NCBI RefSeq assembly: GCF_001425005.1
Contig: NZ_LMDB01000012.1
Span: 62,001-126,000 of the forward strand
From: Duganella sp. Root336D2
GTDB lineage: Bacteria; Pseudomonadota; Gammaproteobacteria; Burkholderiales; Burkholderiaceae_D
Reading direction: 5' to 3'
DNA: 64,000 nucleotides
Positions 28,122 through 38,669 of the stretch are shown one piece after another. The first letter of the stretch is position 1, and each line of letters begins with the position of its first letter. Under the pieces are notes generated by a model. It saw nothing but the letters and a program-made list of their open reading frames with translations, did not search any database and was not told the DNA's origin. The position numbers and the translations under genes were made by a program.

Positions 28122-29236
28122 TCACCATGCAGATCGCTGCGCGCAAGCTGGCCGCACTGTTCTTCCTGCCTTTGCTGCTCGATGCCGGCGCGGCCCATGC
28201 GCACAAGCCGAGCGACAGCTACCTTGCGTTGCATGTGACGGCAGCGAGCGAGGCTTCGCGCGGGCGGCAGTTTATCGAAGGACGCTGGGACATCGCATTG
28301 CGCGATCTCGACTTCGCCATTGGCCTCGATGCCGATGGCGACGGCCAGCTGACCTGGGACGAGGTCCGCTCGCGTCACGCCGGGATCGCGGCCTACGCCA
28401 TGCCGCGCCTTGTCCTGGCCCAGGGCTGCCGGCTGCGCGTCACAGGCCAGCAGGTCGACCGCCACACCGACGGCGCCTACACCGTCCTGCTGCTGCAAGG
28501 CGAGTGCGAGCCCGGCACCACCTTCGCCATTGATTACCAACTGTTTGCCGACCTCGATGCCCAGCACCGCGGTATGTCCAGCATCATGCTCAACGGCCGC
28601 ACGCAAACGGCCGTGCTGGGCGGTGTCCACACGCGCTTCGTCGCCGGCGCTGGCGAGGGCAGCGCGTGGCGCCAGGCCATCGACTACCTGCGCCACGGTA
28701 TCTGGCACATCTGGACCGGCTACGACCACATCCTGTTCCTGCTTTCACTGTTGCTGCCAGCCGTGCTGGGGAAAGGATGGCGGGCCGCGGGCGCGCAGGT
28801 GCTGCGCGTCGTCACCGCGTTCACACTGGCCCACTCGGTCACGCTCTCGCTCGCGACGTTGCAAGTGGTCGCGTTGCCAAGCCGGCTGATCGAATCCGCC
28901 ATTGCAGCCTCGGTTGCAATCGCAGCGCTGAACAACCTCTGGCCACTGGTGCAAGGCAAGCGCTGGCTGGCCGCCTTCGCATTCGGCCTGTTGCACGGCT
29001 TCGGATTTGCAGGCGTGCTGGGCGACCTGGGTTTGCCAAAAGAAGCGACGGTACTCGCGCTGGCGGCGTTCAACATCGGCGTCGAACTGGGACAACTGGC
29101 AATCGTTGCAGCCTTCGTCCCGCTGGCTTACGCCATGCGCAGCACATGGGCCTACAAACAGCTGATGGTGAAGGGCGGTTCGGCCGCCATTGCCCTGTTG
29201 GCGATGGTGTGGCTCGTCGATCGAGCCACGGTTTGA
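28118..29236 (+). CDS. HupE/UreJ-like membrane protein with periplasmic EF-hand
   Basis: A 372-residue protein: signal peptide (about 1-28), a periplasmic domain (about 29-185), then six or seven membrane helices with the HupE/UreJ_2 motifs WHIWTGYDHILFL and FGLLHGFGFAG. The predicted mature N-terminus begins with histidine (AHA then HKPSDSYL). Residues 71-82 (DADGDGQLTWDE) are a complete EF-hand loop. HupE/UreJ proteins are thought to be nickel or cobalt permeases; this two-domain subfamily is uncharacterised. It is coupled to the TPR gene upstream. Its stop codon abuts that of the convergent anti-sigma gene. Confidence 0.83.
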   Translation: MITMQIAARKLAALFFLPLLLDAGAAHAHKPSDSYLALHVTAASEASRGRQFIEGRWDIALRDLDFAIGLDADGDGQLTWDEVRSRHAGIAAYAMPRLVLAQGCRLRVTGQQVDRHTDGAYTVLLLQGECEPGTTFAIDYQLFADLDAQHRGMSSIMLNGRTQTAVLGGVHTRFVAGAGEGSAWRQAIDYLRHGIWHIWTGYDHILFLLSLLLPAVLGKGWRAAGAQVLRVVTAFTLAHSVTLSLATLQVVALPSRLIESAIAASVAIAALNNLWPLVQGKRWLAAFAFGLLHGFGFAGVLGDLGLPKEATVLALAAFNIGVELGQLAIVAAFVPLAYAMRSTWAYKQLMVKGGSAAIALLAMVWLVDRATV

Positions 29237-29923
29237 TTACATGGCCCGCACCCACGGGCCCTTATACAGCACCGGCCCGGTCGGCCCGTTCGGATCTGGC
29301 GATCCGCCGCGCGGCTCCAGGGAAATCGCCAGCACCTCAATATCGTCGCCGACGGCACCCGACGCCAGCGAGAAAGTCGCGCGCCCCTCGCTGCCAAGCA
29401 CCCCCAGCGAACGCGGCGAACCTTTTTTCGGAATCGCCCACAACTGCAGGGAGCGGTCGACCGGCACGGGAGCGCCGCCAACGATATGGACTTGCAGCAG
29501 CCGCTTGCTGGTATCCGCTTTCACCAGCAGCGCGGGCTGCGCTTGCTGGTCCGTCAAGGTTGCGACCAGGTCGTACGAAGGCCCACGCAAATGCTGCAAG
29601 CCGATTGCCACCACCAGGGCGGCAGCTAAAGCAGCGGATAAGGTCCCGAGCCCGAAGCCGCGCCAGAAATGCCAGCTGCTGCGTTCGGGCTTCAGGTGTA
29701 ATCGCATTTCGATATTGCGCCAGACTTGAGGAGATGGTTCCTGCGCACGCACGAATTCGTGCATCGGCAGCAAGCGGCGTTCCCATTCCTTGACCAGCAT
29801 GCGCAAAGCGGCGTCGCCGTACATCAAGGCCTCGAAACGACGCCGCGCTCCGCCGCGCAAGTTGCCCAGCACGTACTCGGAGGCCAGCTTGTCGCGCAAG
29901 GCGTCATTGCCACGGGTATTCAT
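29237..29923 (-). CDS. Anti-sigma factor, RskA type
   Basis: A 228-residue membrane-anchored anti-sigma factor. The N-terminal cytoplasmic part (about 1-85) has the anti-sigma pattern (ASEYVLGNLRGGARRRFEAL), one membrane helix follows (about 95-118), and the periplasmic RskA domain (about 120-228) contains LQLWAIPKKGSPRSLGVL. No zinc-binding HxxxCxxC motif is present. The ATG at 29923 overlaps the sigma gene stop (ATGA). It presumably holds the ECF factor inactive until a periplasmic signal arrives. The DUF4331 cluster lies directly beside it. Confidence 0.88.
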   Translation of the reverse strand: MNTRGNDALRDKLASEYVLGNLRGGARRRFEALMYGDAALRMLVKEWERRLLPMHEFVRAQEPSPQVWRNIEMRLHLKPERSSWHFWRGFGLGTLSAALAAALVVAIGLQHLRGPSYDLVATLTDQQAQPALLVKADTSKRLLQVHIVGGAPVPVDRSLQLWAIPKKGSPRSLGVLGSEGRATFSLASGAVGDDIEVLAISLEPRGGSPDPNGPTGPVLYKGPWVRAM

Positions 29924-30474
29924 GGCGCATCTCCTTGCGACAGGCAAAGCTTGAGTTTTTCCATGCCGCGCCGGATCCAGGTCTTGACTGTGCCGACCGG
30001 CAGCGACATGCGCTGTGCCACCTCGGTGTGCGACAAGTCGTGGAAGAAGGCGAGGCCAATTGCCAGCCTGTGCAGGCCTTCCAGGTGCGCCATGCAAGCG
30101 GACAGTGCGCGTGCGTCGCTGCTCATTTCACTCGCCTCGGCGGGCGAAATGGTGTATTCGTCGCGAACTGCTTCATGGTCCAATTCCACCGTATCGTCCG
30201 TGCGGCGCAGGATGTCCAGCGCCTTGTTGCGGACTATGGCGGCCATCCACGTCAGTGGCGCCGCCTGGCCGGCCTCGTAATGCGGCGCTGCGTGCCAGAT
30301 CGACACAAAGCCTTCCTGCAGCGCCTCTTCGGCCAATTCCCGCTGACGTAATATACGCATGGCAAAGCCAAACAGTTTCGGCGCGGCTGCATCATAAAGC
30401 GCGCGAAAAGCCGCAGCGTCCTGGCGGCCTGCTGCAGCCAGCCAGGTTCTTAGCTGTTCGGGTTCGATAGGCAT
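29920..30474 (-). CDS. ECF RNA polymerase sigma factor
   Basis: A 184-residue ECF sigma factor. Region 2 (about 20-90) has the core-binding helix FAMRILRQRELAEEALQEGF, and region 4 (about 130-180) the -35-binding helix-turn-helix LSHTEVAQRMSLPVGTVKTW. It is coupled to the anti-sigma gene. No recognisable copy of its own promoter motif is seen upstream. The neighbouring DUF4331 operon is the likely, but unproven, target. Confidence 0.92.
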   Translation of the reverse strand: MPIEPEQLRTWLAAAGRQDAAAFRALYDAAAPKLFGFAMRILRQRELAEEALQEGFVSIWHAAPHYEAGQAAPLTWMAAIVRNKALDILRRTDDTVELDHEAVRDEYTISPAEASEMSSDARALSACMAHLEGLHRLAIGLAFFHDLSHTEVAQRMSLPVGTVKTWIRRGMEKLKLCLSQGDAP

Positions 30475-30530
30475 GGGGCCATCTTATGCCTGGCTTTGGG
30501 GCCGGTCTACTGTATTCCGCAAAGCAAAGC

Positions 30531-30536
30531 TACAAT
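30531..30536 (+). promoter_or_regulatory. Possible -10 of the M64 gene
   Basis: TACAAT, 30 bases before the ATG; no good -35 hexamer at 16-18 bases, so only weak support. Confidence 0.3.
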
Positions 30537-30566
30537 AGCCGCCACCAAAACCACACTGGAGACTTC

Positions 30567-31973
30567 ATGTCGTACCTGAATCGACTGCTGGCGGGAGCGG
30601 CGCTCAGCACCGCGGCCGGCCTTGCGCTGGCGGCACAACCGGCAACCGTGCGCCTTGACTATATGCATACGGGTAACGCGCTAAACGAAAGTTATGCGAT
30701 CGAACAAGTTGTGATCGAGCCGCTGCCATGGCCGGGCGATATGTCCAAGACGATCGACACCACCAACCGTGGCGTGAACAAGCTCGAAGTGGCGGATGCC
30801 AAGACCGGCAAGGTGCTGTATACCCGCACCTTCTCCACCATTTTCGTCGAGTGGAAGTCGACCGAGGAAGCGGCCAAGCTGTCGCGCGGTTTCCATGAAT
30901 CGGTGCGTTTCCCCAAGCCGGACCGCCCGGTCAAGGTGCGCATCCTGAAGCGCGACGAGCGTAATGAATTCTCCGTGGCGTGGAGCGTGGACGTCGATAC
31001 CGATGCGATGGACGTGGTACGCAGGCAGGATGTGGCGCCTGCCAAGCCGATCCCGATCCGCGTCAATGGGCCGAGCGAGAAGAAGGTAGACTTGCTGATC
31101 CTGGGCGACGGCTATACCAAGGCCGATATGGCCAAGTTCGAAGACCGAGCGCGCAAGCTGTCCGACTACCTGTTCACCGTTTCGCCGTTCAAGGAGCGCG
31201 CCAAGGACTTCAATGTGTGGGCAATGGCGGTGCCGACCCAGGAGTCGGGCGTTTCGCGCCCTTCGACCAACACCCATCATGCGTCGAAGCTGGGCACCCG
31301 CTATGACATCTTCGGCAGCGAACGTTATGTGCTGACCATTGATAACCGCGCGCTGCGCGAGATTGCGCAGCATGCGCCGTACGAGTTTATCGAAATCCTG
31401 GTGAATAACGACACTTACGGCGGTGGCGGCATCTACGGCCAATTCAGCACTGCGGCGGCGGATAACGATTGGGCGAAATACCTGTTCGTGCACGAATTCG
31501 GCCACCACTTTGCAGGCCTTGCGGATGAGTATTACACCTCGCCGGTGGCTTATGCGACCGGCGGTGCACGCATGGAGCCTTGGGAGCCGAATGTGACGGC
31601 GCTGCTGGATCCAGCCAATGTGAAGTGGAAGAAGTTTGTGACGCCGGGGGCTGCCTTGCCGACGGCGTGGCCGAAGGCGGAGTACGAGGCGCACTCTCGC
31701 GAGTACCAGAAGATCCGCGCGCAACTGCGCAAGGATAATCGTCCGGAGTCGGAGATGAGCAAACTGTTCAAGGAGGATCTTGCCTGGACCAATGCGCTGT
31801 TCTCGAAGGCGCCGAATCGCAAAGCGGTGGGGGCTTTTGAGGGCGCTAACTATGAGGCGACCGGCTACTACCGTTCGCAGCAGCAGTGCTTGATGTTTGA
31901 CCGCAGCGAGGAGTTTTGCGCGGTTTGCAGCGAGGCGGTGCAGGAGACGATCGACCTGTACGCGCCGCGCTAA
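30567..31973 (+). CDS. M64 family secreted metallopeptidase (IgA-peptidase-like)
   Basis: A 468-residue exported peptidase. Signal peptide about 1-22 (LALAA), an N-terminal beta domain (about 25-165), then the M64 domain with zinc motif HEFGH (309-313) extended to HEFGHHFAGLADEYY, in which Asp320 or Glu321 would be the third ligand. The C-terminus holds three cysteines (CLMF, CAVC). The founding M64 enzyme cleaves immunoglobulin A, but most environmental members have unknown substrates. It stands alone, divergent from the sigma gene and convergent with parC. Confidence 0.88.
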   Translation: MSYLNRLLAGAALSTAAGLALAAQPATVRLDYMHTGNALNESYAIEQVVIEPLPWPGDMSKTIDTTNRGVNKLEVADAKTGKVLYTRTFSTIFVEWKSTEEAAKLSRGFHESVRFPKPDRPVKVRILKRDERNEFSVAWSVDVDTDAMDVVRRQDVAPAKPIPIRVNGPSEKKVDLLILGDGYTKADMAKFEDRARKLSDYLFTVSPFKERAKDFNVWAMAVPTQESGVSRPSTNTHHASKLGTRYDIFGSERYVLTIDNRALREIAQHAPYEFIEILVNNDTYGGGGIYGQFSTAAADNDWAKYLFVHEFGHHFAGLADEYYTSPVAYATGGARMEPWEPNVTALLDPANVKWKKFVTPGAALPTAWPKAEYEAHSREYQKIRAQLRKDNRPESEMSKLFKEDLAWTNALFSKAPNRKAVGAFEGANYEATGYYRSQQQCLMFDRSEEFCAVCSEAVQETIDLYAPR

Positions 31974-32039
31974 ACCGGCCTGCGGCCGACGCATCCCGGT
32001 GTCTGACCCTGCGGGTCAGACACCGTTCTGCCGGTTTTA
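31971..32039. terminator. Nested hairpin between convergent M64 and parC genes
   Basis: An inner perfect stem CGGTGTCTGACCC / GGGTCAGACACCG (31997-32009 and 32013-32025, loop TGC) sits within an outer pair CTAAACCGGC (31970-31979) / GCCGGTTTTAG (about 32031-32041). The outer arms include both stop codons. It probably ends transcription from both sides. The arm sequence resembles part of the palindrome at 37412-37500. Confidence 0.65.
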
Positions 32040-34379
32040 GGTGTTCGGCGCCAACCCGGTAGGCTTGATCCGCACCGGCATCGGCTTACCCTTGCGCGCA
32101 CGCTTGCCAAAGTGCGGCGCCAGGGCCGTCGGCCCCATGCGGTCTTCCTTCGTCTTCTGCGCATTGCCGATCCCCAGCACGGTGACACCCTTGTCGGTGA
32201 TCGCGCAAGCAGCAACCAGCTTCTCCTTGTCGGCCAGATCCATCAGGATCACGCCACGGCCACCGTTGGACAGCACCTTCATTTCGTCCATGCCGAACAC
32301 CAGCAGGTTCGATTTCTCGGAAATGACCGCCACCGCGCTCGCGCCATCGGCAACGATGGTCGGCGGCAGCGGTTTGTCACCCTCGTCCAGCGTGATGAAG
32401 GATTTGCCGCCCTTCAGTCGCGACACCATATCGCCAGCCTTGGCGATAAAGCCGTATCCCGCGTCGGACGCCAGCAGCAGCTGCTTGTCGCCATTGCCCG
32501 CGAAGTAGTGCAGCAGGCGTGCACCGCCCGACAGGTCCACCAAGGTGGTAATCGGCACGCCGTCGCCGCGTGCGTTAGGCAGCGCGGCTACCGGCACGGA
32601 GTACACCTTGCCGTTGTCGCCGAAGCCCAGCAGGGTATCCACCGTGCGGCATTCGAACGCGCCATACAGCGAGTCGCCCGCCTTGAAGGTGAACTGCGCC
32701 GGATCGTGGCCGATGCCGGTACGCGCGCGCACCCAGCCTTTTTCGGAAATGATCACGGTCACCGGTTCGTCGACGACCTTCTGTTCGGCGACAGCCTTCT
32801 GCGCTTCCTCGATCAGGGTGCGGCGCGCGTCGCCGTAGGTCTTGGCGTCGCCGTCGATCTCCTTGATGACCAGGCGGCGCAAGGTGGACGGATTTTCCAG
32901 GATATCCAGCAGACCTTCGCGCTCCTTGCGCAGCTCGGCCAACTGTTGTTCGATCTTGATCGCTTCCAGGCGCGCCAATTGGCGCAGGCGGATTTCCAGG
33001 ATATCTTCCGCCTGGAGGTCCGACAGCTTGAAGCGCTCGATCAGCGCCGCCTTCGGCTCGTCCGAATTACGGATGATGGCGATCACTTCATCGATGTTCA
33101 GCAGGACGATCTGGCGGCCTTCCAGGATATGGATGCGCTCATCGACCTTGTTCAGTTTGAACTGGGTACGGCGCGTCACGGTGGCGAAGCGGAACTCGAT
33201 CCACTCGCCCAGGATATCGCTGATGCCCTTCTGGCGCGGACGGCCGTCGCCGCCGATCATCACCAGGTTCATCGAAGCCGAAGTCTCCAGCGAGGTATGC
33301 GCCAGCAACATGTGCATGAACTCAGTCTGGTTCTGGTTCTTCGACTTTGGCTCGAATACCAGGCGCACCGCAGCCTCGCGGCCCGATTCATCGCGCACCT
33401 TATCCAGTTGGCCCAGCAGCAGGCCTTTCAGCGCCACCTGCTCCGGCGACAAGGCTTTCTTGCCCAGCTTGACTTTCGGATTGGTCAGTTCTTCAATCTC
33501 TTCCAGCACCTTCTGGCTTGAAGTGCCCGGCGGCAGCTCGTACACCACCGCCTGCCACTGGCCACGCGCCAGTTCTTCGATCTTCCAGCGCGCGCGCACC
33601 TTCATCGAACCGCGGCCGGACGCGTACATATCGTCCAGCTGCGCACGTGGGGTGATCAATTGGCCACCGCCCGGGAAATCCGGGCCAGGGATCAGTTCCA
33701 TCAGTTCCGCGTGGGTGAGCTTCGGGTTACGGATCATCGCCACCGCGGCTTTTGCCACCTCGGTCAGGTTGTGCGAAGGGATCTCGGTCGCCAGGCCCAC
33801 TGCGATACCGGAGGCGCCGTTCAGCAGCACCATCGGCAGGCGTGCCGGCAGCAGGGCCGGTTCTTCGTACGAACCGTCGTAGTTCGGGACGAAGTCCACG
33901 GTGCCTTCGTCGATTTCGTCCAGCAGCAGGCGAGAAATCGGGGTCAAACGGGCTTCGGTGTATCGCATTGCCGCCGCGCCGTCGCCGTCGCGCGAGCCGA
34001 AGTTACCCTGGCCGTCGATCAGCGGGTAGCGCAGCGAGAAGTCCTGCGCCATGCGCACCAGCGCGTCGTACACCGACTGGTCGCCGTGCGGGTGCAGCTT
34101 ACCCAGTACGTCGCCGACCACGGTGGCGGACTTGCGCGGCTTGGCAGTCGGGCCCAGGCCCAGTTCATTCATCGAGTACAGGATGCGGCGCTGCACCGGC
34201 TTCTGGCCGTCGCACACGTCCGGCAGGGCGCGGCCCTTGACCACGGAAATGGCGTAATCCAGGTAGGCGCGCTCGGCAAAGGTCGACAGGGTCAGCGATT
34301 CGCCGCCGTCGTCACCGCCATTGCCGCCGCTTGGCGGCAGCTCAGGGGTTGGTTCGTCAAAGAGGTTTGCTTGAGTCAT
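32037..34379 (-). CDS. parC: DNA topoisomerase IV subunit A
   Basis: A 780-residue ParC. The catalytic tyrosine lies in [10 protein letters not shown] (near residue 130), and the C-terminal beta-propeller region is recognisable. It breaks and rejoins DNA to decatenate chromosomes together with ParE. In the quinolone-resistance region the sequence is [13 protein letters not shown]; Gln stands where E. coli has Ser80, which I believe is usual in related betaproteobacteria rather than a mutation. Fifteen bases separate it from parE upstream. Confidence 0.95.
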   Translation of the reverse strand: MTQANLFDEPTPELPPSGGNGGDDGGESLTLSTFAERAYLDYAISVVKGRALPDVCDGQKPVQRRILYSMNELGLGPTAKPRKSATVVGDVLGKLHPHGDQSVYDALVRMAQDFSLRYPLIDGQGNFGSRDGDGAAAMRYTEARLTPISRLLLDEIDEGTVDFVPNYDGSYEEPALLPARLPMVLLNGASGIAVGLATEIPSHNLTEVAKAAVAMIRNPKLTHAELMELIPGPDFPGGGQLITPRAQLDDMYASGRGSMKVRARWKIEELARGQWQAVVYELPPGTSSQKVLEEIEELTNPKVKLGKKALSPEQVALKGLLLGQLDKVRDESGREAAVRLVFEPKSKNQNQTEFMHMLLAHTSLETSASMNLVMIGGDGRPRQKGISDILGEWIEFRFATVTRRTQFKLNKVDERIHILEGRQIVLLNIDEVIAIIRNSDEPKAALIERFKLSDLQAEDILEIRLRQLARLEAIKIEQQLAELRKEREGLLDILENPSTLRRLVIKEIDGDAKTYGDARRTLIEEAQKAVAEQKVVDEPVTVIISEKGWVRARTGIGHDPAQFTFKAGDSLYGAFECRTVDTLLGFGDNGKVYSVPVAALPNARGDGVPITTLVDLSGGARLLHYFAGNGDKQLLLASDAGYGFIAKAGDMVSRLKGGKSFITLDEGDKPLPPTIVADGASAVAVISEKSNLLVFGMDEMKVLSNGGRGVILMDLADKEKLVAACAITDKGVTVLGIGNAQKTKEDRMGPTALAPHFGKRARKGKPMPVRIKPTGLAPNT

Positions 34380-34393
34380 GTTCGATACGTGTA

Positions 34394-36394
<2,001 letters not shown>

Positions 36395-36423
36395 ACGTGT
36401 TATTGGTAATGCAAAGTGCTGTG

Positions 36424-36429
36424 ATTATA
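36424..36429 (-). promoter_or_regulatory. -10 element of parE-parC
   Basis: Minus-strand TATAAT, 30 bases upstream of the parE start; the -35 is weak (GTCAAA at about 17 bases). Confidence 0.4.
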
Positions 36430-36521
36430 TACAGTATTTTCCGCTTTGACGGATCGCATGCTTGCGCATTCTATCCGCAACGGCCGGTGGCGCAAGGGAA
36501 TCGCAGCGGTAAAATGGGTTT

Positions 36522-37337
36522 ATGACCACAGATCGGCGCCCGTTCGCAGTCAGGCTGGTTGGCTTCCCGCCGGAAGCCGGGCACGCGCTCGCGCATGGCC
36601 TGTCCAGGGCACCGGCCGAGGGGCCGTCGTATCTTTGCCTGTCCGAAGACAGCCTGCAGGACCCCGATATCTATCTCGCCAACGGCACCGAATTGAAAGC
36701 CCTGGCCGTCATCGCATCGTTGGCTGCAGGCGACATCCGCCCGGCGCTGGTGCTGGGCACGACCGGCGTGCTGCTGCCCTACCCGAACCTGCCGCTGCCG
36801 GTGCAGTGGAGCGCCATGTACGCCGAGTTGGCACGCCTGGTCGAGCGCCGTGCAGAAGTGTTGGCCGGCCTGTCGGCTTCCGTCGATTCGCTGGTACCCG
36901 AGCGCCGGCGCCGCGAACGGCTCGACCTGGACCTGACCGACCCCACGGTTTATGAAAAGATGCGCAAGCCGCGGCGGGAAGGGGCAGTGCTGTGCGTGGA
37001 CGCCAATGCGCATTTCAGCGAGCAGCTGGGCCAATCGCTGAAACAGTTCGGCACCGCGGTATTGTGGGCGGTGGACGGCGTGGCTGCGCTGGCGATCTGC
37101 CGCCAGCGGCCGGTTGCCGTGGTGCTGGTCGACTTTGCCGCACCCATCCTCGACCACTACCTGCTGTGCGCCCAACTGCGCGCAGAAGAGACGCATCCCG
37201 AAGTGGTTTTCCTGGTGCAGTCCGCCCATGATTACGACCTCACCCGAGGCCGCGCCGCCGGCGCCGCAGGCATGCTCAATAAGCCGCTGGCCGAGCACCA
37301 GGCGCAGGCCGTGCTGCGCAAATTCATGCGGCTGTGA
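36522..37337 (+). CDS. Protein with a degenerate response-regulator receiver domain
   Basis: A 271-residue protein. Residues about 153-271 are a receiver domain: acidic site reduced to Asp160-Ala161 where two acids are usual, phospho-acceptor Asp204 (VLVDFAAP), Ser234 and Lys254 (NKPL) retained. The first 150 residues contain a possible second, more divergent receiver-like alpha/beta domain and an Arg-rich linker (PERRRRERL). No output domain is present. Phosphorylation may be weak or absent. It is not next to a kinase gene. Confidence 0.7.
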   Translation: MTTDRRPFAVRLVGFPPEAGHALAHGLSRAPAEGPSYLCLSEDSLQDPDIYLANGTELKALAVIASLAAGDIRPALVLGTTGVLLPYPNLPLPVQWSAMYAELARLVERRAEVLAGLSASVDSLVPERRRRERLDLDLTDPTVYEKMRKPRREGAVLCVDANAHFSEQLGQSLKQFGTAVLWAVDGVAALAICRQRPVAVVLVDFAAPILDHYLLCAQLRAEETHPEVVFLVQSAHDYDLTRGRAAGAAGMLNKPLAEHQAQAVLRKFMRL

Positions 37338-37411
37338 AAATGTCCACCTTGGGGTCAGGAACGAAAGTGGATGTATGAAGAACGTAATCTTCCTGGCTGC
37401 TGCGATGCTTG

Positions 37412-37500
37412 AAAGTCGGGGTCAGCTCCGGCAATCAGACACGGCCTCAGCCGCGCAGCGGCTGAGGCCGTGTCTGATTGCCGGAGCTGACCCCGACTTT
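37412..37500. repeat. 89-nt perfect palindrome between convergent genes
   Basis: Two 43-base arms (37412-37454 and 37458-37500) are exact reverse complements around a GCA loop. The arms begin AAAGTCGGGGTCAGCTCC and end CTCAGCCGC. It fills the gap between the receiver-domain gene and the VWA gene, touching the latter's stop codon. The T-rich right flank suits bidirectional termination, but the length exceeds any ordinary terminator; a REP/MITE-like mobile repeat is plausible. Confidence 0.85.
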
Positions 37501-38669
37501 TATTTTGAGAGCATGCGCATGGCGCGTTCGAGGCCCTCGATCGTGATGGGGAACATGCGGTTCTGCATGATCTGGCGGATCACGGAAATCGATTGGCGGT
37601 ATTGCCACAGGCCTTCGGGCTCGGGGTTGAGCCAGATGAACTTGGGGAAGTGGGACGTGAAGCGGCCCAGCCATTCGGCGCCGGCTTCTTCGTTGTTGTA
37701 TTCGACCGAGCCGCCGGGCTGCAGCACTTCGTAGGGACTCATGGTGGCGTCGCCGACGAAAATCAGTTTCGTGTCGGGCGGGTATTTGCGCAGCACGTCC
37801 CAGGTGGCGAAGCGCTCGGCGTTGCGGCGGCGGTTGCTGCGCCACAGGTAGTCGTATACGCAGTTGTGGAAGTAGTAGAACTCCATGTTCTTGAACTCGG
37901 TCTTGGCGGCCGAGAACAGTTCTTCTGCGCGTTCGATATGGTCGTCCATCGTGCCGCCGACGTCCATCAGCATCAGCACCTTGACGTTGTTCTTGCGCTC
38001 GGGCTGCATCTTGATGTCGAGGTAGCCGGCGTTGTTGGCGGTGGCGCGGATGGTCTGCTCCAGCGCCAGTTCTTCCGCCACGCCCTGGCGCGCGAATTTG
38101 CGCAGGCGGCGCAGGGCGACCTTGATGTTGCGGGTGCCCAGTTCGCGCTCGCCGTCGTAGTCCTTGTACGTGCGCTGTTCCCACACTTTGACTGCGGTGC
38201 GGTTGCCGCCTTTGCCGCCGATGCGGATGCCTTCCGGATTGGTGCCGCCGTTGCCGAACGGGGAGGTGCCGCCGCTGCCGATCCACTTGTTGCCGCCTTC
38301 GTGGCGCTCTTTCTGCTCTTTCAGCAGTTCGTTGAGGCGGTCCATCAGCTTGTCGTAACCGAACTTTTCCAGCGCGGCGATCTGCTCGGGCGTGAGTTCG
38401 CGCTTCATGCGCTGCAGCAGCCAGTCGAGCGGGATCTCCCTGGTGGTGTCGAAGACGGCGTTGATGCCTTTGAAGTACTGGCCGAAGGCGCGGTCGAACT
38501 TGTCGTAGTTGGCTTCGTCCTTAACAAGGCACAGGCGGCTCATGTAATAGAAGTCGTCCAGCGAGGGTTCCAGCACCTGCTTTTGCATGGCTTCCAGCAG
38601 GGTGAGGAATTCCTTGATCGTGACCGGGATCCTGGCGTCTTTCAGGGTGAAGAAGAAGTCGATCAGCAT
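37500..38669 (-). CDS. VWA domain protein of the CoxE-like family
   Basis: A 389-residue protein with a helical N-terminal half (about 1-125), a Gly/Asn-rich linker (125-158) and a von Willebrand A domain (about 225-385). The metal-ion site is altered: Asp236-x-Gly238-x-Thr240 (MDVGGTMD) instead of DxSxS. Family members work with MoxR ATPases in protein or cofactor maturation. The ATG at 38669 has a GGGAGG site and overlaps the acetyltransferase gene by seven bases; the MoxR gene lies just beyond. Confidence 0.85.
   Translation of the reverse strand: MLIDFFFTLKDARIPVTIKEFLTLLEAMQKQVLEPSLDDFYYMSRLCLVKDEANYDKFDRAFGQYFKGINAVFDTTREIPLDWLLQRMKRELTPEQIAALEKFGYDKLMDRLNELLKEQKERHEGGNKWIGSGGTSPFGNGGTNPEGIRIGGKGGNRTAVKVWEQRTYKDYDGERELGTRNIKVALRRLRKFARQGVAEELALEQTIRATANNAGYLDIKMQPERKNNVKVLMLMDVGGTMDDHIERAEELFSAAKTEFKNMEFYYFHNCVYDYLWRSNRRRNAERFATWDVLRKYPPDTKLIFVGDATMSPYEVLQPGGSVEYNNEEAGAEWLGRFTSHFPKFIWLNPEPEGLWQYRQSISVIRQIMQNRMFPITIEGLERAMRMLSK

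Noticed and set aside
32037-34379. Quinolone-resistance mutation in parC (Gln at the position of E. coli Ser80)
   Set aside because: The whole local motif (GDQSVYD) looks like the normal betaproteobacterial form; no evidence of an acquired change.
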